Source: Bipolaris cookei (lineage: Eukaryota; Ascomycota; Dothideomycetes; Pleosporales; Pleosporaceae). From it: a DNA stretch of 64,000 bases. The notes under the pieces were generated by a model. It ran no database searches. It worked only from the letters and a program-made list of their open reading frames with translations, and was not told the DNA's origin. The DNA lies in assembly GCA_002286855.1 (NCBI GenBank), contig NRSV01000007.1:135277-199276 (forward strand). Reading direction: 5' to 3'. Position numbers and translations under genes: made by a program. Within the stretch, counting starts at the first letter, position 1, and each line of letters opens with the position of its first letter. This document shows, one piece after another, positions 22,638 to 33,928 of this stretch.

Positions 22638-23689
22638 ATGCACGGCTCCTTCTCAAGAATCAAAGACAAGGCGAGGCGGCGTTTGGGAGATCCCAGTCCG
22701 GATGAGGCCTATCTTTCATGTGAGTCATGGTCACTGCAATGGCACAGAGAGCGACGACTGACCGAACATACACAGATCATGACGTGAGGGGTGTGTGCGT
22801 CATCTGTTCCTTGAATTGCGCATAGAACGACCAAGCCAACAACAATACTGACGGGCATAGTGACACGAGCGGATCTTGATAGTATCAAGACCAATGACTG
22901 GCTCACCGACAATGTGTGCATACACTTCTACTATCCAAACAACTGCGGTGACTAACCCCCCGCAGGCAATTGCCTTTTGGCAGGAATACCTCGAACGTGA
23001 AGAGCTTATCAACTACCCCAAAGCATCTATTGTCCTCCTACGCCCCTCCATGTCCTACATGCTCATGCAAGCCGCAGAGCCCCTCGCCCTCAAGGAAGCC
23101 CTGCCGAATTTCAGCCACACAACACATGTTTTCCTACCCATAAACGACAATGTGGATGTCACACAGGCAGAAGGCGGGTCCCATTGGTCTCTGCTGCTAG
23201 TGTCAATCATTGATGGTGTTTCCTTCCACTATGATTCCATGAGCCAGGCAAACGAGCGCGAGGCACGGAGCACGACCATGAAGCTGGAGCAATTGCTTGG
23301 AAAGAGACTAAGATTTATACCCATGAGAGACAGTCCCCAGCAAGAGAATGGAAGCGATTGTGGAGTCTTTGTCTGTGTTCTCATGCGCCACTTGTTGCTG
23401 AAGAGGCTGCTTAGAGCGGATGCGAGCACCAAAGTGAGTATGAGTATGCGGGACGCTCATATCAACGCCAAGGATGGGCGGAAGACAATGCTCAAGGTAA
23501 TTGAGGAGAGGAGAGATGAGGGGAAGCGGAGACGCTCGTAAGTCTTAACAAGACATAAGGCGTGTTGAGACCGAGAAGCTAATATTTCGATTACCCAGAG
23601 GCAGTCACTCGCCCTTTAGGAATCCGTCGGCACACTCCAAGAGCCCACCACGCATTGGTGAAGAGCAATCGCAATCCCAGGAGCGTTAG
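22638..23689 (+). CDS. DEN1: Ulp1-fold cysteine protease, DEN1/SENP8 type (probable NEDD8 protease)
   Basis: Five exons (22638-22719, 22776-22790, 22861-22913, 22966-23537, 23599-23689) join in frame to 270 residues; exon 2 is only 15 nt. The C48 signature is complete: LTRADLDSIKTNDWLTDNAI (about 34-53), GGSHWSLLLV with catalytic His123, FHYDSM with Asp140, the oxyanion Gln in SPQQENGSDCG and nucleophile Cys182. The compact single-domain size without a long N-terminal extension fits DEN1/SENP8 deneddylases, which process NEDD8 and remove it from non-cullin substrates; a SUMO protease is the alternative. The C-terminus is basic then Ser/Pro-rich (HSKSPPR). If the last intron is retained, the protein ends at once with a TAA at 23539, 241-ish residues long. 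Confidence 0.87.
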
Positions 23690-24248
23690 GAGCGACCTCA
23701 ATTTTATCGAAAAGACCGCACCCGTGACATATATCTTACCGCTATCTATATCCTATTGACACTATACTGGCTAGGACAGGTCCTAGTGGTTTGCCGAGGA
23801 GACAGCTTCATATATCGAACTTGATGCAGCTTCAAACATGTTAGCAAGGACCTTTAGCACTCATGAGCCGGTTGGTACGTATTTAAAAAAGATATGAGTC
23901 ACGATTTATGAGTTTATGCATGACATGGTAATATGAGTGGAGGAGTGTCAGTACCGGCGTTCATGGTAGAGTTATACCACATCTATATACATGTATATAG
24001 CATTTGAAATAAAAGGCATCTGCTTTCGAATATTAGTATGCAACATGGTCTCCAGACGGTGTATAGTGAGAATGATATGGGTTCGAATGTATTGATACGT
24101 AAAAGTACAGGACCAAGCATCGGCGGTCAACAAGCACTCAAATACGTGTAAATGCTACAATCCAGAACGCCCACTGATGCACATCGACCACCCACGTTTC
24201 GTAGTATCAAAGCCGGCACCTAAGAAAAAATAGCGTTTCAATATCACT
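23690..24248. other. Intergenic between convergent DEN1 and MNS1
   Basis: 559 AT-rich bases between stop codons, probably 3' UTRs. Nothing else is seen. Confidence 0.5.
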
Positions 24249-26458
24249 CTACGAAGTCTTCTTATCATCCGCCTTTTTCGGAGCGAGATTACCCTTTTCA
24301 TCCCTCGGTATACGCTCCCAACCCGTCTTGAACCGCTTTTTGCTCGGATCGAAGCGTGGGAAAGGATGAGCCTCTGTATTGAATACGATTTGATCTAGAG
24401 GCAGGAGATCGTCCGGAGAAAAGAGAAGATACATATACTTCAGCGTCTCAGCCTATTCTTTACATCAGTCTTTGTCCTTTTTTACTTCAAAAAAAGGGGG
24501 GGGGGGGGAAGGGGGAGGCGTAAATGTAAACTTACCAACCAAAAACTCTCCATATTATCTCTCGTCGGAGGCGGCACTTTTGTCACATCACCTACACTCG
24601 AGAAGCCGCCATTGTCGGGAACAATCGTGTGCTTGACAAAACTATCAAACATTTCCCAGCCCCATTCACGATACATTTCATCACCCGTGATGCGCCACAT
24701 GTACAGCAGTGACTCGACGGTTTCCGGACGCTGCAGGTTATGCGTATCCGCAGATTTAATATCGAAGTCGCTTTTCCAACCCTCACCATCGGCGACGCTA
24801 GTATCGAGATCGGATTTGGAGGCGAGGATCTCGGTGCGGTACATTTTGGGCGGGTCGTCGAGAACGAAGTGGGCGATTTCAGGGGCGAGGCCTGTGGCGG
24901 TAACTTTGTACATGCCCATGCAGGTTTTTGTGAGTTCACGGGCGAGGGTGATGTCTTCTTCTTGTTGTTTGCCCCATGTGTGCAGCTTGCGGGCTTCGGT
25001 GAGGGTGGCGCCATCGGTGACGGCTAGGGCTATGGTGCCTGGGAGGAAGCAGACGAGATGGTCCATTTTGGGGTGCAGGTTTCCTTCTATGCCGTTGGGG
25101 CGCTCTGCCAGGACGGTGAAGTGGCTGTGCTTTGTGTAGGTGAGGAGATGCTTTTTTGCGCCTTTGAGAGACTCGTTCCACATTTCTTGGTACACTGGCT
25201 CGTGTTTCTGCGTCTGCAGGTACTGCTTAGGGAGATACTCGTAGTAACTGTCTCCACGGCTGCCCCATCGGATCTCGTTGCCGCGGAATGTACCTCTGTC
25301 TGCGTAGATGAAGATGGGAAGCAGACCGTCTTTGGCGCCGAGGTTGTCAACGACCTGCATGACCTTCTCTGCTGCAGTCCAGTATTGTGATTCGCCAGTT
25401 AGGAAAGCAAGGTACTTCATTTCGAGTTGGAGAGTCGTCGCTTCGGCTGTAGAAGACGCACCTCCATCGGCGTGTGAGGCTTCACCCTTGGAATCCTTGA
25501 GAATGACGCTGGCCCAAGGCACACCTGAAGGTGAATCGTATGCACCCATAAGACGATCAGCAAGATCCGTTGCCTTCTCCAGGAAGAGATCCTCGTCATT
25601 TGCATTCGAAGGCTTCATCCCAGGAAGTAAGTCTTGTAGATAGTGTGCCGACAGCAGACCACCAAGCATGCGGATAGTCGTTTCAAAAGTGTTGACATCC
25701 TGCTTTTTGTCGTAGTCCAAAGTCGTGGATATCCATTCGCGGGCGTGATTGTATTCCTTGGTCAGGTTCATAATCATGAGCGTGTCGAGCGCATCTACGA
25801 TGATCCAACCTAGACCGTTAGGTTCAGCCATGTATCGTCCCTTCTTTGAAACTGGGTGGTACTCGTCATAGCCCCAGCCGTGTTCTTCGTATGCGTTCCA
25901 ACTCAGTAAGAAGGCATCCTTGACTGCTTCTCTCCGCTTCTCCCAGTCGATCTTGCTCTTCTTTCCTGTAGCGCTTCCACCAATCTTGGACGCCAGGCTC
26001 TTCCCTCTGTCCTGCTCATCTTCTGCTAGACCAGCGCTTGTGCCTCCACTCGACCATCCAAACCAGTAGAAGAGTCCCAGTACCACCAGTGCTATTAACC
26101 CTATTCCCCTCTTACTTCTCACAAAACCCCTCCTTCCTCTCGGACCACCATATCCGTAAACTTTTCCTGAAGGCTTGTCTTTGTACATCGGCAAGCCCTT
26201 CTCGTTCCCTGGAAGCTTATTCCACACATTATCTTCAAACTTGCGTTGCGCACTCTCGAAATTGGGTACGTTGCGCGGGATGGCGAAGGACATGTCGGAG
26301 TCCTGAATTGCCTGTTTCGTGGCCTGAACTGCCTGCTTGCCCGATTGCACGGCTTGCGAGGCGGTCTTGTTGGCGGCGTTCTGGAGGATGCTAAAGGCAG
26401 AGGGTGTCTTTAAGGTTGCTTTGCTGCGGAGGTTGAATGGATCGCGTGTCGAGTTCAT
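24249..26458 (-). CDS. MNS1: Mannosyl-oligosaccharide alpha-1,2-mannosidase (GH47), type II membrane protein
   Basis: Two exons (26458-24536, 24452-24249) give 708 residues. GH47 enzymes trim alpha-1,2-mannose from N-glycans in the ER/Golgi. A cytosolic tail of about 117 residues precedes the single span GIGLIALVVLGLFYWFGW (about 118-135). The catalytic domain shows GLGWIIVDALDTLMIM, TFETTIRMLGGLLSAHYL, LAERPNGIEGNLHPKMDHLVCFLPG, RPETVESLLYMWRITGD and, across the intron, SFWLAETLKYMYLLFS. VFNTEAHP carries the calcium-binding Thr near the C-terminus. The start is the first in-frame ATG; the frame is open a little further upstream but only with TTG. The 83-bp intron contains a run of about 13 G on the plus strand. 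Confidence 0.94.
24496..24508. repeat. Poly-G (plus strand) run inside the MNS1 intron
   Basis: About 13 consecutive G, preceded by a run of A and followed by AAGGGGGAGG. It is intronic, so length changes would not alter the protein. Confidence 0.8.
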
Positions 26459-27424
26459 TGGGCGGCGCAACGTGTCTTTTGGCGGTAGCAATAGGTATTT
26501 GAGCGAATTCAATTCACTCCTGAGAATGTAACAGTCCAACCATCTTGCTCCAGACCCTCAATGCGTTCGAGAGCTAATATCTTATGTACGAGGTCCCTAG
26601 CTCGCCAGGTGTTCACTGCTCATCTCGAATGCGGACAGCTTGGCATGACAGGGGTCCCCTGCAGCTCAGTCCCGACGCGGAGCTGAGCGGGAATGCTCCA
26701 CCTTACCACTGCCAGCCTTATGCAACGAGTTCATGTCAGTGGTAGGGGCATCTTAGAAACATATAGTCGGGCATGAAATCAGCCACCGCCATTCAAAATA
26801 AATCGTATGGGACAACCGGCCCAAAAGTGCAGTAGATACCTCTCTCCTATATCTTACCTCAGCCATACTCGGCTTCATTTGTGATTACCCCGTGCTCTGC
26901 CATATACCTGCCATAATTGCGTCCTATCGTTGTGTTGATATTTGGATGCAGCGAGACGTCGTACTGTAACAATAACGTAGATCTGACGGTTTCGATCCAT
27001 TGTGATGAACACGTCTTCCTCGGTATGTTGATAGACTTCAAGAAGGCTCTATATGAGCGGCTGGTATATCAATAGTGTGCATTTCATCCGAACGGATACA
27101 TGTATACTCAATGCAAAGCGGCAATAGAGGAAGCCAAAGCGGTTGTGGTACTAGCAGCCACGAAGCTGTATGCTCCACAGCTAGCTGTCCAACAATAATA
27201 ACTACATGAACCATCATAATTGTGTCAAGCCATGTTTGTGGTGTTTTGGAACGATTTGTCATTTTTCATTCCTGGTGGTAACCCAATGTGAAGGGCTCCG
27301 TAGTGTCATTGAACAAGGTTTATCCATTGTGACGCCGTCCGCCCATGCCTTCATGCTTCGTGCGCATCGTGCATTGATGTCCTTGCACACTTCCGTCCTC
27401 AGTTCCTCATGCCTTTCGATCCGT
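26459..27424. other. Intergenic: MNS1 promoter and eL38 3' flank
   Basis: 966 bp with no supported gene; short ORFs only. It includes the MNS1 promoter and leader on the left and the eL38 3' UTR on the right. Confidence 0.45.
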
Positions 27425-27881
27425 TTATGCGGTGCGCTTGCCCTTGGGGTTCTTCTTGCCAACGTCGGAGATGGTAAGACCTAGTACGTGTTAGACGAAT
27501 CGCCTAGAAGTGAGCGTGATTTCTCTGGGTGATGCGTACCCGGAGGCAGACTCTGCTTGAGCTTCTCGGCCTTGTCGGTGTCCTTAAGAACAAGGGTGTA
27601 CAGATTGGTTGAGCATCGGACCTTGAACTTGATGTTGTTGACCTTCTTGTTCTTCTTTATGCAGGCGGCTACGTTTCTGTCAGTCTAGTTCTTGCACATA
27701 AAATAGCCTATCCACAGGCGTCCTCCCCCGTAGTTGCCGTTGTATTCAATCATCATGCGAACTTCCTCCTCTTCTTGTGACAGCAGGCCACTCCCATATC
27801 GAAATTGATAGACGTACACTTGGCATCCTTGCGCCTGCAGATCTCGATGAACTGCTTAATGTCGGAAACTTCGGAAGGCAT
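27425..27881 (-). CDS. RPL38: 60S ribosomal protein eL38
   Basis: Three exons (27881-27818, 27668-27540, 27480-27425) give 82 residues. The first exon encodes MPSEVSDIKQFIEICRRKDAK. I used 5' site GTACGT and 3' site CGTAG, because this join gives KSACIKKNKKVNN, in line with the conserved KSxxIKKNK of eL38; a splice at the nearby ACAG would insert extra residues. Exon 2 continues IKFKVRCSTNLYTLVLKDTD and KAEKLKQSLPPG, unmistakable eL38. The tail KKNPKGKRTA is a basic fungal extension. The gene is divergent from the Ish1-like gene, 324 bp between starts. No single exon looks coding by length, so simple ORF calling misses it. Confidence 0.93.
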
Positions 27882-28205
27882 CTTGACGGTAATGCGTCGA
27901 CGAGTCGTTGGGTTCGGATCGTGAAGTTCGGGAGGTCGACCAAGCAAATTGCGTTGGTTGTTGTGGAGAGAAATTCGCTTGGACGCACGGACTACCAAGG
28001 GGCTGGTCGCAAGCGTTGCTGCATCGGGTTTGGTGGGGTGACGACGAGTGTGGCGTTTGACACATGTGAGGCGAGGAGCAATGGTGTTGCCTACTACCAG
28101 ATTCCTACTTAAGGCTCGCAACTCTCCTGCTCTATTATCTTCTTCAATTTTAGTGAAGTGTGAATTAGTACTCTCAGAAAACTAGCATTACTACCATCCT
28201 CCAAT
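27882..28205. promoter_or_regulatory. Divergent promoter region between eL38 and Ish1-like gene
   Basis: 324 bp between outward-facing starts. A ribosomal protein promoter is expected here; I could not identify a certain factor site. Confidence 0.45.
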
Positions 28206-28743
28206 ATGCCCACTCCCATAGACCGCGCAGTGCAACAACGTGTGAGTTATTCATGGCTATCCTGGCGTCTACTATACATAGTGGGCCTTCACTGCACCAA
28301 TCTTGTTGTATCCTAAAACTGGTACAGGGTCCATTCTTCGCATTCGCTGCTGTAATCGCAGGCGTTGCAGCATGGAGTATCTGGGGTCAAGATATCTTTC
28401 CTAGTCAAGATCCTACTGGCGGTACGTCATCCCCAATGCGGAAGAGATACATAAACCTGGCAAAGAGTTGAACTAACTTAAACTGCAGACCCAGAAACAT
28501 GGACACATGACCAATGCGTTACCTGGCTTAAGCATGTAAGTACTTGCCACTTGTTTTTAGGGAACGCTGCTATTGTCCCAAAACATCGCTTTGCTTCAAG
28601 GTTGCATTTAGCGAGTCAATAGATTCTAGCTAACAATACCGTAGCGAAATCTACATCCCTCTCCTCTAGCGACAACTGCAGAACTGCTAGAGCGGATTAA
28701 GGCTAACATGAGGGTGTCTAGAGAGCGGGCACCCAATCAATGA
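28206..28743 (+). CDS. Small membrane protein with Ish1-like domain
   Basis: Four exons (28206-28241, 28328-28421, 28489-28535, 28645-28743) join in frame to only 91 residues. After MPTPIDRAVQQR comes a hydrophobic span (GPFFAFAAVIAGVAAWSIWG, about 13-32), then a short helix-turn domain: WTHDQCVTWLKHRNLHPSP and TTAELLERIKANM. The pattern W..D....WL..H.L.P.......LL..I..N resembles the Ish1/SAP-like motif of nuclear-envelope stress proteins. All four introns' borders are canonical and every junction keeps the frame, which argues strongly for a real gene although it is tiny. Membrane location and a nuclear-envelope or ER role are inferred. Confidence 0.72.
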
Positions 28744-29160
28744 ATGTGCAGAGACACTGTATTATCTCGTGAGAGCTCTTCAGAACTGTTTTCCGGTTTA
28801 AATTGAATTGTAGTGGGCATACGACTTGATCAATATCCCAAGCTCACCAATTCCTTGCTTGCTTTTTATTGTGACTGAAAATAGCTTTAAAACTGTTGGT
28901 TTATTTCTATGTATCTCGAGCTAGTCATCGGTCCCAAAAATGTGCAATGGCCTCAACGGCCTCGGATGCTCAGACCTGTAAGGAAATCCACCGCCCATTT
29001 CCTATCGTGATACTGCTTCAATGCCGGCCTGGTAATTCATTTCTTTGATCAAATCCCTGTTCAAATCCCTGAGCAGACCTGGAACATTTTAAGCCCAATC
29101 AAGATATCTTTTGCTTTCCCCTTACCACAAGAAGAGTTTTGGGTATCATCTTGGCCATCT
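28744..29160. other. Intergenic, AT-rich
   Basis: 417 bp between the Ish1-like gene and a decayed gene. No coding frame is supported. Confidence 0.45.
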
Positions 29161-30181
29161 TCAAACTCCTGGAGCACTTGGCCCTTCACTTGCGGCTGGA
29201 GTGCTATGGAGATACGGAGACGACACACGTGAGCCTTCTCCTTTCTGAGTAGATTTTGTTTCTGCAGCAAGTGGAGGAACAGGTTCTAGAAAAGACATAG
29301 CCCGAGTGCTGGTTGGTTTCTTGTCCTTGGAGTCGCATACCAGGGTCACGTCAGACTTTTCGAGCACTTCTATAGCATGTCCTTAGTGTCAGTTCTCCTA
29401 AGTAATAAGTATTCATAAATACCTTTACTGCGGTAACGAAACCGGAATATTGCCCTAGGCTCCTCGCCCGGTCATGATGAAACCATCTTCTTATTGTGAA
29501 TGGCTGTTGTTTGTTCGCTGATAGGAGCAGAATCTTTCTGTATGTCTAGTTGAGACGTGGGTGCAATCTGCTTGTAGCTTACAATATGATTGGTCTTCTC
29601 AATGCCCTTCTTGGAGTTGTCGGGTTTCTGGTTGTCCTCATTGTCAGACTTCCGGATATCCTCAGTGTAATACTACTTAGTACCCTTGACTTCATAGGAG
29701 ACGCTCATTTTACGCGTGCGGTAGAGTCGGAACTCCATAGTGCCAATGGTCTCTGGCGAATCCGATTGGTTCGTGGGCATGCTCAGGGCAGCTACCACTA
29801 TCTGGGAATCAATAATTCCGTCCTCGGTCTTGAACAGAAACTTGTCGAACTCGATCCTTTTACCCTTTTGGAATCACACAGCCTTGGCACTATAGGAGTA
29901 GTATTGCGGTGTATTTCATCCATGAAGGCGTCGCACACGATGTCCAATGTCTATTCAGTTGTGAGAAGGTATCAAGGATGAACACATGATACAGTACTTA
30001 CAGTTCCTTCGGATTTTCCACTGAACTTTGGCTTCTGTCCTTCCTCCAAGGGGATGTAGGAGCATATTGTATGGTCAACCGGATCGACATCGTCTTCGAT
30101 ACAGACACTCACCTTTGCAATTCGATCAGAACGTCCTTCCGTGACCTTTATCGTAGGTAGAGTGTGGATATTCGGGATATA
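29161..30181 (-). pseudogene. Decayed lineage-specific gene (DUF7918-like family suspected)
   Basis: On the minus strand a gene-like series can be followed: a first block IHTLPTIKVTEGRS..CSYIPLEEGQKPKF (about 30181-30002), an intron 30001-29951 (GTAAGT..TAG), then blocks with FDKFLFKTEDG, the diagnostic GTMEFRLYRTRK, and IFRFRYRSKEVLEKSDV across a second intron (29422-29370), ending at TGA 29163-29161. It is broken: a frameshift is needed near 29890-29915, and in-frame stops occur at 29876-29874 (TGA), 29675-29673 (TAG) and 29474-29472 (TGA). All three are C-to-T compatible (CGA or CAG). No start codon is evident. The GT(I/M)E(F/L)RLYR motif and RF.YRS ending resemble DUF7918-type fungal proteins; I recall this from the family, not from a search. 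Confidence 0.5.
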
Positions 30182-31013
30182 GTGTTCTGGTGGTTCTCGT
30201 TGTCAATGGGTCATCAGATGAGCATGTCGAAACGTGGGGTCAAAGGCAAGATAGAGATTGGTAATTGAGGATGAAGCCAAAAACCGCTAGAAGTAAGTGG
30301 ACAGCCAGGTAAACGTGATAGTTTCCACCTGGGGTCGTATCATAGGCGGTAACGGAGTCTTGAAATGATATCAAGGGACGAGAAGAAACGTGTGGGTAAT
30401 TGGTCGTTGTTAGTCTTACTCGGCTAGGGTCTGATTCTGTTCTATTTTATTATAAGTGATTGTAGTTTGAAGTAGAATATCGTATCATGTTCTATGAAAC
30501 CTTTCACTAGTGAGTCTAGAGTGGAGCGCATTGGTGTTGATATTCTATGTCCAGTTGTGGAAGGAAAATCGAAATTCGCTGCCAGAATCTCAAAGTCATA
30601 ACTTGGAACATATCGAGTTTGATACAGAGTCGATAGATTATCGGCTCTACTCTGGCACGAATGGGTATGGTTGCGTGCGAGGCGAAGACTGTACTACGTT
30701 ATCACATGCGAACAGGTTTGCGCGCCCAAAAGTGGGTGACGGAGAGACTCCAGCAGCCAGAACAGCAAATACGGTGTTGCAACTTGTTCCATGACGAAAA
30801 AGAATCGCGAAAGACTCAAGCAGCAATCAGAGAGCGACGAGAGCCAGGGCCGGAGATATTTGAGACAGCGAGCCGCGGGTTTGAACGGATGCGGTCATTC
30901 GCCAAGCGCGGTTTCTTCCTTCGGTTCGGGATGCTTTTTCGGCGAGCGGCAGCTCCAGCCTGTTTCTCTCTACCTCAAATCCCTCACCACCAGCCCTACG
31001 CCGCAACTTCACC
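30182..31013. other. Intergenic: relic 5' flank and IDH1 promoter
   Basis: 832 bp. No start for the decayed gene was found in the left part; the right part should hold the IDH1 promoter and leader. ORFs at 30510-31123 overlap the first IDH1 exon in other frames and are not supported. Confidence 0.45.
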
Positions 31014-32414
31014 ATGCTGTCGAGGACCTCGCAACGAACAGCGCAGGTACGAACCCGGCTCTGCACGCCCAATTGGGTGTTTTTTGGGTGCAAGGCGACG
31101 CCAATACTAATGCGCCCATATAGACGCTCCTGCGGGGCGTGAAGCCTGCCTCACGATGGGCGCCCGCTATGGCTACTCGATGTATGAAGCACCCGCCTAA
31201 CAGACAGCCAGCATGGAGATTCTAATGCAACAACAGCAATGGCCACGGTTGGCCAGGACATCTTCAAGCCCACCAAGTTCGGCGGCAAATACACCGTCAC
31301 CTTGATCCCTGGTACGTGCGATAGCCGCACATGAAACTAGCAAAAAAAAGACGTGATATTGAACATGCGCAGGTGATGGTATCGGTGCTGAGGTCTCCGA
31401 GTCGGTCAAGGAGATCTTCAAGGCAGACAACGTGCCCATTGAGTGGGAGCAGGTCGACGTCTCTGGTGTCGACTCTGGCAACGTTCACTCTGAGGAGCTC
31501 CTCCGCGAGTCGATTGCATCGCTCAAGCGCAACAAGCTTGGTCTCAAGGGTATCCTCCACACTCCCGTCGAGCGCTCCGGCCACCGCTCTTTCAACGTTG
31601 CTCTCCGCCAGGAGCTCGACATCTATGCTTCCATTGTCCTCCTCAAGAACATCCCTGGCTACGAGACGCGCCACAAGGACATCGACTTCTGCATCATCCG
31701 TGAGAACACCGAGGGCGAGTACTCTGGTCTCGAGCACCAGTCCGTCTCGGGCGTCGTCGAGTCGCTCAAGATCATCACCCGCGAGAAGTCTGAGCGCATT
31801 GCCAAGTTCGCCTTTGCCTTTGCCCTTGCCAACAACCGCAAGAAGGTTACCTGCATCCACAAGGCCAACATCATGAAGCTTGCCGATGGTCTGTTCCGCA
31901 ACACCGTCAAGAGGGTCGGCGAGGACTACCCCACACTCGAGACCAACGACATGATTGTCGACAACGCCTCCATGCAGTGCGTCTCGAGGCCACAACAGTT
32001 CGATGTTATGGTGATGCCCAACTTGTACGGAGGTATCCTGTCTAACATTGGTGCTGGTCTTGTTGGTGGCCCCGGTATCGTCCCTGGCTGCAACATGGGC
32101 CGCAACGTCGCCGTCTTCGAGCCCGGTTGCCGTCACGTCGGTCTTGACATCAAGGGCAAGGACCAGGCCAACCCTACTGCTTTGATCCTGTCCGCCGCCA
32201 TGATGCTGCGCCATATTGGTCTTGATGACCATGCCAACCGCATCTCGCAGTCCGTCTACAAGGTCATTGCTGACGGGTGAGTTATCTGAACAAAACACAA
32301 CAAAAGCACTGAAAACTGACAATCATCAGTACCGCCCGCACAAGGGATATGGGCGGTAACACCACCACCCACGAGTTCACTCGCGCCGTCCTGAACGAGA
32401 TGGAGAAGGCTTAA
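31014..32414 (+). CDS. IDH1: NAD-dependent isocitrate dehydrogenase subunit 1, mitochondrial
   Basis: Five exons (31014-31046, 31124-31181, 31237-31311, 31373-32276, 32330-32414) give 384 residues. This regulatory subunit of the octameric TCA-cycle enzyme acts in the matrix. Exons 1-2 encode a presequence (MLSRTSQRTAQ.., rich in Arg/Ser, no acids). The body shows GGKYTVTLIPGDGIGAEV, where the exon 3/4 join falls inside a Gly codon, and CIIRENTEGEYSGLEHQ, VTCIHKANIMKL, DVMVMPNLYGGILSN and FEPGCRHVGLDIKGKDQANPTALILS, the IDH1 signatures. The last intron splits ADGTARTRDMGG. The branch point TACTAAT before exon 2 is consensus. The 341-aa antisense ORF over this gene is a shadow. Confidence 0.96.
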
Positions 32415-32728
32415 TTTGACCATCACGTCCTCAATGCCTGCTAAGTTTTGAGCTCGCGCGATGATACAGTCATATCTAGACCTTGGCTTATGTTGGCTTG
32501 AAGCTGGCAATGCCATTGGCTACCAAAGAAACATATTTCATTGACGAATAGATGCGATGGGACCTGTACAACTGCAAGCTGAAATATGCATAGAGCTGTA
32601 CTTGTAGGTGGTATATAGCATGCTACATGATTGAATTAACCATTCTTATACCCTTGTGAACGAAATACCGAAAAAAACCTCAGACCCTAGACTCCGTGCT
32701 ATGCATGACCTCGTGATGTCGTGGGTAT
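32415..32728. other. Intergenic between convergent IDH1 and BUD23
   Basis: 314 bp of 3' UTR sequence for both genes; nothing else is seen. Confidence 0.5.
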
Positions 32729-33628
32729 CTAGAACTGGATCCTCCTCTTTCTGCCCGTGTACTTGGACGAGGACTTGACCACCTTACCTTGCTTTTCCAT
32801 CTTTTCCTTTTTCTTCATAATGTAAGCCTTGCTGCCCTTTCTCTCCTCACCCCTCTTCATGCCCTTTGCTTTTCTTCGTGCATCTTCGACATCGACGCCC
32901 TCCATGCCTCTCACTACACCTGTGATGTCGCCGTCGGTGGCTCCTCCACCGACTGTCAGCACAAGATATGTCTTTGCGCTCTTGGTACCCATGTCGTCCT
33001 CCAACAGACCTGCACCAAAGCCCGCTTTAATGGCCGCCTGGGCCACCATTTTCTTCTGAGTATCGTTCTTGGGATAGAACTGGCAGACTGCTCTGCCGCC
33101 CCTCTTTAAAGAAGCGTACAGCTGGTTGAAGAATCTCGATAGTCTGCCTGTGGGGCTCTCTTCACTGGTCTCGGCATTGCACAGCCACTGTACCGCACTG
33201 ATACTGATTGCTGCATCAAAGGTTCCCGGCCGGAAGGGCACACCCTGCCCCGCATCCGCCAGCAGCAAGTCGCCCTCGACTTCCTTCTCCAAGGCTACGC
33301 CCAACATTGATGCGCTAATATCGTAGCCGATCCATACATGGGGGCCTCCTGGTGTTCCTTGCTCGGCTGTTTGCGACAAGATTTCGCCTGAGAGACCAGA
33401 ACCACAGCCGACGTCGAGAATCATCGAAGGCGAGGACAGTGCGAGGAGGGACAGGGCGCGGTGGGTCATTGTGGATTGAATCTTCTGGATTCGCGATGAG
33501 GTCGTGTACTTGCGCGATTCAATGTCATTATAAAAGAGGTCGGGCGGTCTACAGGATTTCTGTTAATTGTGCGTCGCATGGCTGAGCTTTGCGTGGAAAG
33601 CGTACAGAATATCTTCGGGGCGCGACAT
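32729..33628 (-). CDS. BUD23: 18S rRNA (guanine-N7)-methyltransferase
   Basis: Two exons (33628-33606, 33548-32729) give 280 residues. The join creates MSRPEDILPPDLFYNDIES, the normal Bud23 start, followed by RKYTTSSRIQKIQ. Motif I of the SAM-binding Rossmann fold is ILDVGCGSGLSGE (about 51-63), and DAAISISAVQWLCNAE (about 115-130) is the family's motif IV region. The C-terminus is Lys/Arg-rich and ends SKYTGRKRRIQF, as in WBSCR22/Bud23. The enzyme, with Trm112, methylates a guanine in 18S rRNA during small-subunit maturation. It is divergent from SVP26 with 300 bp between starts. Confidence 0.95.
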
Positions 33629-33928
33629 GATTGCGGATTTCTGGCTCAGAGACAGCCTGTGGCGAGCGATTACTTCACAGTTTAGGTACTCCCAGGCTGT
33701 GCGACGGTAAATAAGACTGCGCAGAGCCAGAGGGGAATCGTGAGTTATCGCGGAGTGCAAAAGCCAAGAGTTCGACAACTTTTTGGTGTTCAACCCCACA
33801 CTTCGGCGCGGATCCTTGGCTTTCTCCGTTAGCCTTGATGCCACCTTTGGACTGACCTCATCGTGCGGCTGCCATACTTCCCGATCTTTTCAATACTCCA
33901 GATACTTTTCCAGAGGCCGCCTTTCACC
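33629..33928. promoter_or_regulatory. Divergent promoter region between BUD23 and SVP26
   Basis: 300 bp between two outward-facing starts; no specific site identified. Confidence 0.45.

Noticed and set aside
24078..24100. tRNA-like T-arm GGGTTCGAATG
   Set aside because: No matching acceptor, D or anticodon arms could be folded around it.
27668..27682. Alternative splice of eL38 at ACAG with a KNVAAC insert
   Set aside because: It lengthens a conserved region of eL38; the GTACGT to CGTAG join fits the family length and has a better 5' site.
30661..31123. Overlapping ORFs of 149 and 110 aa before IDH1
   Set aside because: They cross the IDH1 start and first intron in other frames and have no recognised similarity; IDH1 explains the sequence.
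31297..32322. 341-aa minus-strand ORF
   Set aside because: It is exactly antisense to the main IDH1 exon; codon bias of the real gene opens the opposite strand. The Val/Leu/Asp-rich product has no recognisable features.
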